In this document: positions 34,558 through 44,100 of the stretch, in pieces
Numbering within the stretch: the stretch's first letter is position 1
Layout of the letters: each line of letters starts with the position of its first letter
Assembly: GCA_016716715.1 (NCBI GenBank)
Contig: JADJVE010000001.1
Span: 248,001 to 312,000, forward strand
From: Acidobacteriota bacterium
GTDB taxonomy: Bacteria; Acidobacteriota; Thermoanaerobaculia; UBA5066
Length of the DNA stretch: 64,000 nucleotides
Direction: 5' to 3'
Translations under genes and position numbers: made by a program
Notes under the pieces: model-generated
Databases searched by the model: none
Seen by the model: only the letters and a program-made list of their open reading frames with translations
Told to the model about the DNA's origin: nothing

Positions 34558-35869
34558 ATGCCGGACAGTCCCGCCCCGGGCCCCGCCCTCGCACCTCCGC
34601 CGCCCGCCTACCGGTGGGCGGTTCTGCTCACGTGCAGCCTCGCGATGTTCGGGGCCTACTACGTCTTCGACGCGCTCTACCCCGTGACGCCGCTCCTCGA
34701 AAAGGCCTTCGGCTTCACGGGCGCGCAGATCGGGCTCCTCGACACGTCGTACAACGTCGCGGCCCTCCTGACGCTCATCGCGGGGGGTGTCCTCATCGAC
34801 CGGATCGGCGTGGCGGCTTCGGCCATTCTCTTCGGCGCGATCGGAGCCGCGGGAGGCATCCTGATCGCGGTTCTCCCGGTTCTCGTCCCCGGCGCGCCCT
34901 GGGCCGGAATGATGGCCGGGCGATTTCTCCTCGGGATCGGCTCGGAGCTCTTCATCGTCGCGGCGACGACCGTGATCGGACGCTGGTTCAAGGGGAAGGG
35001 AAATTTCGTTCGCGCTCGCGATCCAGCTTCTCGTCGCGCGCCTCGGCTCCTGGGCGGCGGACAAGTCGCCCGATCTCGTCAAGCCCCTCTTCGCGACCTG
35101 GCAGCCGCCGCTCCTCCTCGCGGCCGCGCTCGGCGTCGTGTGGTTCCTCTTCGCGGTCGTCTACTCGGGGCTGGAGCGCCGGGCCGCCCGGGTCTACGCG
35201 GTGTCGCGGCCCGGCAAGACGGACAAGCTCGTCTGGTCGGACCTCGTGAGGTTCGACCTCGGCTACTGGTGGGTCGTCGGCCTCTGCGTCGCCTTCTACG
35301 CGACGATCTTCCCGTTCCGGACGTTCGCGAATCTCTACTTCATCGAGGCGAAGGGGCTGTCGCCCGAGGCCGCCGGGAATCTGAAGTCGATCCTCCCGCT
35401 CCTCTCGATGATCGGCATGCCGCTCTTCGGCCTGCTCGCCGACCGGATCGGGAAGCGCGCGCTCCTGATGACCGTGGGCTCGGCGCTCCTCGTGCCCCCG
35501 TTCTTCCTGTTGCCCTTCTCCGGGGTCTCCCCGACGCTCCTGATGGGAATGCTCGGCCTCGCGTTTGCGCTCGTCCCGGCGGTCCTCTGGCCCGCCGTCA
35601 CGTATCTCGTTCCCGAGGCCCGCCTCGGCTCGGCCTACGCGCTCATGACGTTCTGCCAGCAGGTGGGCTGGGCCGGAATGAGCTGGGGCCTCGGCTTCCT
35701 CAAGGACGCTTCGCACGCGAGCGCCGCACGCCCGGAGGGCTGGACGCCCGTCATCGTGTCGCTCGGGGTGCTGGCGTCGGTGGCGTTCGTCTTCTCGTTC
35801 CTCCTCTGGCGGAGCGAGAGGGGGTCGCACGCCCACGGCCTCGAGGCGGTCACGCCGCCGGCAAAATGA
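34558..35869 (+). CDS. MFS transporter, interrupted by a one-base frameshift
   Basis: Helices 1-5 are in the frame from the ATG at 34558 (AVLLTCSLAMFGAYYVFDAL, MMAGRFLLGIGSELFIVAA, GRWFKGK). After about 34998 the family continues in another frame: EISFALAIQLLVARLGSWAA, then VVGLCVAFYATIFPFRTFAN and LSMIGMPLFGLLADRIGKRA to the TGA at 35869. Removing one G from AAGGGAAA restores RWFKGKEISFALAIQ and a protein of about 436 residues with 12 helices. It is an inner-membrane secondary transporter with unknown substrate. The stop overlaps the next gene start (ATGA), as expected of an intact operon, so a sequence error is more likely than decay. Confidence 0.82.
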
Positions 35870-38834
35870 CCATGACGCACGACCGCACGCCGTCGCGTTT
35901 TCTCGCCCTCGCCTTCTTCGTCGCTCTCCCGGCCTTCGCGCAGCCATTTCCCCAGGCCCTGTTCGGCGAGATGCGCTGGCGGATGATAGGGCCCTTCCGC
36001 GGCGGCCGGACGGTCGCCGCCTCGGGCGTTCCCGGCTCGACGAACGTCTTCTACATGGCGCCGAACAACGGCGGCGTCTGGAAGACGACGGACGCCGGCC
36101 GCACGTGGGCCCCGATCTTCGACGCGCAGCCCACGGGCTCGATCGGCGCTCTCGCGGTGTCGTGGTCGCGCCCCGACCGCGTGTGGGTGGGGAGCGGCGA
36201 GGGCCTGCAGCGCCCCGACCTCTCCGTGGGGAACGGCATGTACCGCTCGGACGACGGAGGGAAGTCGTGGATCCGCCTCGGCCTCGCGGACGGTCAGCAG
36301 ATCGCGGCGATCGCCGCCGACCCGAAGGACGCCGACCGGGCGTTCGTCGCGGTCCTCGGCCACCCGTACGCCGCGAACGAGACGCGCGGGATCTTCCGCA
36401 CGACGGACGCGGGGAAGACGTGGGTGAAGGTCCTCTACAGGGACGCGGACACGGGCGGCGCGGCCGTCGCGCTCGACCCGAAGGATTCGAACGTCGTCTA
36501 CGCGGCGCTGTGGTCGTCGCGGCTCGGGCCCTGGGAGAACGGGCAGTGGCAGGGGCCGGGCACGGGCCTCTTCAAGTCCACGGACGGCGGGACGACGTGG
36601 AGGGCGATCGGCAAGGGGCTGCCCGCGCACGCCGAGGGCGGCGGCCGCATCGGGTTCGGAATCGCGCCGTCGGACCCGAAGCGCGTCTACGCGACCGTCG
36701 ACGCTCTCAGCGAGGAGACGGAGAAGAACGTCGGGATCTTCGTCTCGGACGACGCGGGCGAGACGTTCGTGAAGGTCAACGGCGAGAAGCGCCTCTGGGG
36801 CCGCGGCTCGGACTTTGCCGAGATCAAGGTCCACCCGCTGTCGAAGGACGTCGTCTGGGTCGCGAATACGTCCGCCTACCGTTCGAAGGACGGCGGGAAG
36901 ACGTTCGAGCCCGTGCGCGGCGCGCCGGGCGGCGACGACTTCCACACGATCTGGTTCCACCCGGAAAACCCCGACGTCATCCTTCTTGCCGCGGACCAGG
37001 GCGCGATCGTCTCCGTGAACGGCGGCTCCACGTGGAGCAGCTGGTACAACCAGCCGACCGCGCAGCTCTACCACGTCTCCACGGACGACCGCTTCCCGTA
37101 CTGGGTTTACGGCGGCCAGCAGGAGAGCGGCTCCGTCGGCGTCGCGAGCCGCGGCGACGACGGCGCCATCACGTCCCGCGACTGGCATCCCGTCGCCGCC
37201 GAGGAGTACGGATACGTCGCGCCCGACCCGAAGGACCCCGACGTCGTCTACGGGGCAAGCTCACGCGCTACCGGCACTCGACGAAGGAAGTCCAGGACGT
37301 CTCGCCCGCGCCCCTGCGCGGAACGTATCGGTTCCTGCGAACGGCGCCGGTGATCTTCTCGCCCGCCGACCCGCGTCTTCTCTTCTACGCGGGGAACGTC
37401 GTCTTCCGGACGGCCGACGGCGGCCGCAACTGGGACGTGATCAGCCCCGACCTCTCGCGCGAGAAGACCGCGGTGCCGGAGACGATCGGCGTCTTCCGGA
37501 CGAAGGACCTCGAGACGATGACGCGCCGCGGCGTCGTCTACACGCTTGCGCCGGCGTACAAGAGCGCGAACGTGCTCTGGGCCGGCACGGACGACGGCCT
37601 CATCCACCGCACCGCCGACGGCGGGAAGACGTGGGCCGACGTCACGCCTCCCGCGCTCACGGCGTGGAGCAAGGTGTCGATGCTGGCGGCCTCGCCGCAC
37701 GACGACCTCACGGCCTACGCCGCCATCAACCGCATCCGGCTCGACGACATGAAGCCGCACGTCCTCCGGACCCACGACGGCGGGAAAACCTGGGAGGAGG
37801 TCGTGCACGGCCTCCCCGACGACCCCGTCAACGCCGTCCGGGAGGACCCCGTGAGACGGGGGCTCCTCTACGCGGCGACCGAGCGGATGGTGTGCGTGTC
37901 GTTCGACGACGGCGCGCACTGGCAGCCGCTGCGCCTGAACATGCCCGCGACGTCGGTGCGCGACCTCGTCGTCAAGGGCGACGACCTCGTGATCGGGACG
38001 CACGGCCGCTCGTTCTGGATCCTCGACGACGTGACGCCGCTCCGCCAGATGACGCCGGCCGTCGCCGCGGCGCGGGCGCACCTCTTCGAGCCGCAGAAAG
38101 CGACCCGCATCCGCCGCAACCGCTGGACGGACACGCCGGTGCCGGTCGAGGAGCCCGCCGGCGAGAACCCGCCCGACGGCGCGATCCTCGACTACTTCCT
38201 CGGCGCTTCGTCCGCGACGCCCGTGGTCTTCGAGATCCGGGACGCGGCCGGCGCCGTCGTGCGCCGGTACGCGAGCGACGACGCGCCCGAGGCGAAGGTC
38301 GAGCCGCTCGTCGTGACGCCGGACTGGGCGCGTCCCGCGCGCGTCCTGCCCCGGATCGCGGGCCACCACCGCTGGGTGTGGGACCTCCGCTACGCCGCGC
38401 CACCGGTCTCGTCGCGCGAGTACCCGATCTCTGCGATACCCGGGCGCACGCCGCCGGAGCCGGAGGGCCCGCTCGTCCTGCCCGGCACCTACACGGCCGC
38501 GCTCACGGTGGACGGGAAGACTTTCACGCGGACGCTGACGGTCGCGATGGACCCGCGCGTGAAGGCATCCGCCGCGGACCTCGCGGCGCAGCACGCGGCG
38601 GCGCGCCGCCTCGCGGCAGACCTCGCGCGCCTCGACGACGCGCGAAAGAAGGGCGCGGACGCCGGGAAGGCCGAGTCCCTCGAGGGAAAGCTCACGCGCC
38701 TCTACGGAGTGGTTCAGGAATCGGACGACGCGCCGACGCCGCAGGTCCTCGCGGCGGCAGACGAGGCCGAGAAGGGCTTCGAGGGCCTCGCCGTCAAGGC
38801 GAAGGACGGGGAGAAGCCGCGGCGTCGCCGCTGA
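35866..38834 (+). CDS. Large secreted sortilin/BNR-repeat beta-propeller protein, interrupted by a one-base frameshift
   Basis: The ATG at 35866 overlaps the MFS stop and opens a signal peptide (FLALAFFVALPAFAQ). Repeats of the BNR/sortilin type follow, with Asp-box signatures such as TTDAGRTW, SDDGGKSW, STDGGTTW and SKDGGKTF. The frame breaks near 37252 and the family continues in another frame (GKLTRYRH, TADGGRNWDV, THDGGKTWEEV). Adding one base to the GGGG run at 37251-37254 gives about 989 residues. The C-terminal 300 residues include a fibronectin-like region (LVLPGTYTAALTVDGKTFTR) and a helical tail. Relatives are abundant in Acidobacteria and Bacteroidetes; many are called glycosyl hydrolases without biochemical proof. 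Confidence 0.85.
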
Positions 38835-41175
38835 CGGGCGAGAGCTCGAGTCCGGGATAAGCGCGCTCGAGAAGGGCGCGGAAATCCGCGCCCTCGGCTG
38901 CTGCGGCGTTCGCCTCCGTGACGTCGAGGCCCGCGCCGTGCCCTTCGCCCGCACCGCGAAAGACGAAGCCGTCGCCCGATTTCAAGATCCGGTCGGGACA
39001 GGACGGCAGGCGGAGCTGGTTGCGCAGCGTCTCGCACGGGACGCGGAACGACGCGCCGGAGTCGCCGTCGACGTCGAGAACGCCGTCGCCGCGGTTCGCG
39101 ATCCGAGCCGGGACGACGGGCAGGCCGATCTCGGCGCGGATCTCCTCGGCGCTCCGCGTCTCGGTCCACGGATCGCGCCCGCCGAGGAAGAACGGCAGCC
39201 ACGCCCGGCCCGCGGCGGGCGGCGCGACTTCGAGACCGGCCGTCGCGGCGGCGGCGGCGCGCACGCGCGCGCGCGCCCGCGAATGGATCAGCTCGTCCTG
39301 CCCGAAGAGGTTGCAGTGTGTCGTGTCGCAGGGCGGGCGGTCGCCGTGGCGCGCCGTCAGGCGGTTGTTCCTCACCACGAGCGAGAGCGCTTTCTGAAGC
39401 TCGGAGTGCGCCGACGGGGCCTCGGACAGGACGCTCGACGTCACGTACGCGAGAACGCTCGTCTCGAGGACGAACCACGAACCGGCGCGGGCGCGCGCGC
39501 TCCTCGCGCGGAGCGGGACGGTCGAGGGAGGCGTGGGCGGCGGCGCCTCCACGTGCAGCGTCCCGTGGTACGGCCGCACGCGGACGGCTCCGCCGGAGAC
39601 GGTTCGCGTGACGAGGAGGTTCGACGCCGGGCACGCGTAAGACGCGCCGGCGAGGAGCGCTCCGGCGGGGAGGCCCCTGCTAGGCTCTCCGAGGCTCCAT
39701 TCCCCCTCGGGGCTGCGGATCGCGAGTGCCACGCCGGGCTCGCACGCGACGCCGACGGTGCCGGCCGGAACGAGGCCGAGGATCTGCACCGAGGCGGGCG
39801 TCGCGAGAGACGTGAGGGCAGCCTCGAGACGGCGCTTCAGTTCCGGGAGCAGAGAGGTCGTCGCGCGGCCGGTCGCGTGGAGCGCGGCGACGTACGCGGG
39901 CGTGCCCGAGGCGGCGCGCGGCCCGACGGCGACGACCCACGCGTCCCGCGGCTCGCTCCGCGCGTCGCGCACCGTGCCGGTCTTCAGCGCGATGCCGCGC
40001 GCGGCGAACCAGGCCGCGGAGGACGCTCCCGAAATCGTGCCCGACACCGCCGTTCCACGCAGCGCGTCGACGACGTGCGGCGCCGCGCGGTCCAGCCACG
40101 CGAAGAGCCGGACGGCGTCGAGCGTGGAGACGGCGTAGTCGCCGAGAAGGCCGATCCGGCCCTCCATCGTGCGCGGAGGCTCCGGGAGAGCGAGCCGCCG
40201 CAACATGTCCTCCCAGTTCGAGAATGCCGTGGCGTCGGGGCTCGAAAAGTCGAGGAAAAAGCCGTTGCACGAGCGCCGGAGAGCATCCTGCCAGGCCATC
40301 ACCTCGCCCGCGCGCGGCGGTCCGGGGCAACGCCACGACGCGTCCTCGCGCGCCGGGCGCGGCTCGAGAAGCGCGGGGACGGCGGCGACGAGCGAGGGCT
40401 TCAGGATCGAGCCTGCCGGGAAGCGCGCGCGCGGCCGCCCGTCCTCGGCGAGCGTCTCGCCCGAGAGACCGTCGAGGAGGAGGAAGTCCGCGCGCGAGAC
40501 GGCCGGTTCGTCGCCGCCTCCCTGGATCTCGTCGACGAACGCCGCGACCGCTCCGCTCGTCGAGAACGACGCAAAGCGGCAGCTCGCCAGCATTTCGGCG
40601 AACGCGGCGTCCCACGCGGCGGCGCCTCCGCTCCGCCCGACGACGCGTACGAGGGCGCGCGAGGCGGCGCGCTCGTCCGTCCGCCCGTCCTCGCCGTGGA
40701 GGATCAGCCAGTCGCGCGCCGCGGTGAGCGTGGGAAGGCCGCTCGCGGACGCGAGACGGCGCGTGGCGTCGCCCGAGGCGTGGAGGGCGAACGCTTCCGA
40801 GAGGAGCGGCGACGCGTTCGCGAGACCGGGGCAACGGCTTTCGAAAAAGACGTGCGCGAGCTCGTGCCGGAACGTGGCGTCCGCGGCCTCCTGCGGGAGG
40901 GAGACGTTCAGCTCGATGCGGGCGCCGCGGGAGCGGCCGAGGTCGCGGGGCAGGCTCGAGACGTCGGCGAGGCCGACCGTCAGAGGCGGGCGCTCCGCCT
41001 TCGCGCGGAACCGCGCCTCCCACTCCGCCCAGACGGTCCGCGCGCCGGCCTCCCATCTCCGCGCCTGGTCGGCGGAGACGGGAGGCTCGAACCTCACGTC
41101 ACTTTGCGCGCGGGCGGTCAGGCAGAGGATCGACCCCAAGGCGGCGAGAAGCTGTCTGGGAGTAGAGCGCCTCAT
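38794..41175 (-). CDS. yfaQ: YfaQ-like three-domain periplasmic protein: peptidase-like, PBP-like and SpoIID/LytB-like regions
   Basis: A 793-residue protein with a signal peptide (LLAALGSILCLTARA). Residues about 40-200 look like a zinc peptidase of the MA type, with HELAH at 104-108 and Glu127 in LLSEAFALHA as a possible third ligand. Residues about 235-450 carry penicillin-binding-protein motifs: SILK (S256, K259), SCN (302-304) and KTGT (398-401). Residues about 560-775 match SpoIID/LytB: SELQKAL with E592 where the lytic transglycosylase Glu lies, CDTTHC (616-621), and GEGHGAG with H746 before a YPG-like end. The protein should act on peptidoglycan in the periplasm. The start lies 77 bases inside the end of the YfaS-like gene. 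I equate it with E. coli YfaQ (DUF2300) mainly from locus order. Confidence 0.8.
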   Translation of the reverse strand: MRRSTPRQLLAALGSILCLTARAQSDVRFEPPVSADQARRWEAGARTVWAEWEARFRAKAERPPLTVGLADVSSLPRDLGRSRGARIELNVSLPQEAADATFRHELAHVFFESRCPGLANASPLLSEAFALHASGDATRRLASASGLPTLTAARDWLILHGEDGRTDERAASRALVRVVGRSGGAAAWDAAFAEMLASCRFASFSTSGAVAAFVDEIQGGGDEPAVSRADFLLLDGLSGETLAEDGRPRARFPAGSILKPSLVAAVPALLEPRPAREDASWRCPGPPRAGEVMAWQDALRRSCNGFFLDFSSPDATAFSNWEDMLRRLALPEPPRTMEGRIGLLGDYAVSTLDAVRLFAWLDRAAPHVVDALRGTAVSGTISGASSAAWFAARGIALKTGTVRDARSEPRDAWVVAVGPRAASGTPAYVAALHATGRATTSLLPELKRRLEAALTSLATPASVQILGLVPAGTVGVACEPGVALAIRSPEGEWSLGEPSRGLPAGALLAGASYACPASNLLVTRTVSGGAVRVRPYHGTLHVEAPPPTPPSTVPLRARSARARAGSWFVLETSVLAYVTSSVLSEAPSAHSELQKALSLVVRNNRLTARHGDRPPCDTTHCNLFGQDELIHSRARARVRAAAAATAGLEVAPPAAGRAWLPFFLGGRDPWTETRSAEEIRAEIGLPVVPARIANRGDGVLDVDGDSGASFRVPCETLRNQLRLPSCPDRILKSGDGFVFRGAGEGHGAGLDVTEANAAAAEGADFRALLERAYPGLELSPVSGDAAASPRPSP

Positions 41176-44100
41176 CGTAGAAGTCCTCCAGACGCGCGAC
41201 GCCCGCCGAGAAGTCGCCCGCGTATTGCGCGCGGAGGACGTAACCCGTCTGGACGGCGCGGTCCATGAATGCGCGCTGGAACGAGAACGTCCACGTCACG
41301 CGGTCGCTCCGGAGGTCGCGCGTGGCGTAACCGGCGCCGTGCAGGCCGAGCTTGAACGGCGCCGCGTCGTAGAGTTTGTCCTCTTCGACCACCGTGAGCC
41401 CCGCGGGTACCTGGTCCGTGAGCACGTAGTACGACGACGCCCACCACGGGAGCGATCCCGCGCGCGGCCGGAACGTGAGCTTCACGTAGACGAGGTCGCC
41501 GATCGCAACCCTTCCTTCCAGAGCGGTGAGCGCGCCCGTCTTCGGGTTCAGGCGGAAGAACTCGCGGCGGAGGTCCCAGCCCCCGGGCACCGCGGGCGCG
41601 CGGTCGAACGGAATGACGCGAACGAAGCGCGCGTGGAAGACGGCGTCCTCGCCACCCCCGTCGACGGTGAGAGGGCCCTTCGCGGCTTCGCGCGGATCGA
41701 CGGAGATCTCCACGCCGCCGGGCGTCTCGCGGGCGCTGAGCGCGGACGCCGGCAACTCGGCCCCGCCCGCGCGGACGCGCACCTTCGGCAGGGCGCGCGC
41801 GGAACGCAGCTCGCTCTCGATGAGCCACGCGGAGTGGACGAGCACCTGCGACGTCTCGAACGTGGAGCCGAAGTGACGTCCGTTGAAGCGGTCGAGGAGA
41901 CGCCGCGCGAGAGTCTTCTGCCGGGCAGCGTCCAGCCGCCCGTGGACCTTCAGCGCGTGCGCCGCGACGGCGAGCGTCGAGCCGAGACGGCCCGGGTAGC
42001 GCGTCCAGCTGCCGGCGAGCGGCGTCCAGCGCGCGGGATCCTCGGAGCCGGGCTTGTCGAGCGCGGCGGCGACGTCCGCGTCTACGGAGCCGAGGAGGTC
42101 CTGCGTCACGCGGTCGAGGCCTGGCTTCGTTTCCATCGAGAAGTTCTTGAGCGCGAGGAGGAGAAGCGACCGGTCGAGGACGGTGCCGCTCGCGGCCGCC
42201 CACGCGCCCTGGAGGCGGAGCGTCGCTTCGGCGGACGCGCCTGCCGCCGGGAGGACGCCCAGAAGGGCGAGCCGCGACTCGACGTACGTCGCGACGACGC
42301 CCTCGGACGAGGAGGCATTGGGCGTCTTGTCTCGGAGCCACCCGAGCGCGCGCGGCGCGTCGAGCGTCTTGAGGGCGGCGGCGTCGTCGGTGGAGGAGAC
42401 GAGCATGAGGACCAGTGCCGTCATCGCCGGGTCGCCCTTGCCCTGCCCGGCCCACCACGCGAACGAGCCGTCGAGGTTCTGGAGGGTCTTCAGGCGAGCG
42501 ACGCCGGCGGCGGAGAAGTCCACCGCGTTCTTCCACGTCTCCTCTTGTCCGACGGCGAGATTGCCGAGCGCGCCGGGCGAACCCCGCTTCGGATCGAAGA
42601 GGGACTTCACGACGAGGCTCGGAACCGTCATGGACGTGACTTGCTCGGCACAGCCCCACGGATACGTGACGAGCCAGCGGAGCGACGGGAGCAGTGCGGC
42701 CGTGAAGCCGTTCGTCGCGAAGATGCGGAGCTCGGAGAGGGATTCGCCGGGGCCCGCAGCCGCAAGGAACGGTTCGCCCTGCTTGAGGACTCTCGTCTCG
42801 GGGAACAACACGGTGTCGGGCAGCGTGCGGAGCGGATGCTCGAAGCGCTGCGCCTCGCCGCCGACCGTGAGCGTCGTCGCGAGGGCGGTTGATCCGGAGG
42901 CCGGCAGCTCCGTCAGCGTCACGAGGCCCTTGCCGGACGCTTCCTGCTTCGGCGCGAGGCTCGCCGCGACGGCGAGCGGGGCCGCCAGGGCCGTGCCGGG
43001 GCCGGCGGTCAGCGCGGCGGACACGTCCTTCGCCTTCTTCTCCTGGTTGGCGACGAGGAGGCGCACCTCGGCCGTGTCGCCGCGGCGGAGGAACGGTGGC
43101 GCCGCGACGGAGAGCGTCACGGGCGCGTTCGTCCCGAACGACGAAGAGCCCTCGCCGAACCGGCCGCGCGTGTCGACGGCGACGGCCGACACGTTCCACG
43201 TCGTCTGATTCGACGGGAGGCGGAACGCGACCGTCGCACGCCCGTCCGCGTCCGTGACGACGCGCGCGTTCCAATACGCCGTGTCGTCCTCCTTCTGGTC
43301 TTTCTTGTCCGGCTTCGTCGCGGCGAGCCAGAAGTTCGGACGGTACAGGCGCGCGAGCCGCTCGCCGTACCCGTAGGACTGGAACTCGCGGCTGTAGAAG
43401 CTCATGAGGTTGAGCCGCTCGAGCGGGTAGAAAAACGCGAGGAGCGGCGGCCGGAACTCGGGCTGGAGCGCGAGGACGGCCTTGTCGACGACGGCGACGG
43501 AGACCTCGGCCTCCACGGGCCTGCCGGACGCGTCCGTGACGCGCAGCGTGAGCGCCTGCCTCTGGCCCGGCTTCACGAACGGCGCCTGCGGCTTCACGGA
43601 GACGGTAAGCGCTTTGTCCTTCGGCGGGATCCGCAGCGTCATCGTCCGTTCGATCCACCCGCGCACGGGATCCGCGTAGCCGAGGACGACGTAGGCCGCG
43701 GTCCCGAACGACGGGAGGATCGGCTGCGCGATCCACGCCGAGAGGCCCTCCACCTTCTGGACGCGCTGCTCGTGGATGCGGCGGCCCGCGACCGTGAGGT
43801 AGATGCGGCCGTGGTCCGACCCGCCCTCGCCCCACCCCTCGGGGAGGAGGACGAGCGCGCGCGCGGTCTCGCCCTGCTGGTACGTGTCCCGTTCCTGGAG
43901 GAGCGTGATCTCGGAGACGTCCGTGATGGGCGCGCCGCTCTTCTGCGGCGCGACGACGATCGTCGCCTCGGCCGTCGTCGGGCGGCCCGCGCGGTCCTCG
44001 AGCGTCACGAGGGCGTCGAGGCGGCCGGAAGCGTCGGTGGAAACAGGCGTCTCCCAGCGCCCGTCGTCCTTCGTCGTGAACGCGATCTCCTTTGTGACGG

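Noticed and set aside
39235..39275. GC-rich simple repeat (GCGGCGGCGG, GCGCGCGCGC) as a repeat element
   Set aside because: It is codon-level low complexity (Ala/Arg codons) inside the YfaQ-like gene, not an independent element.
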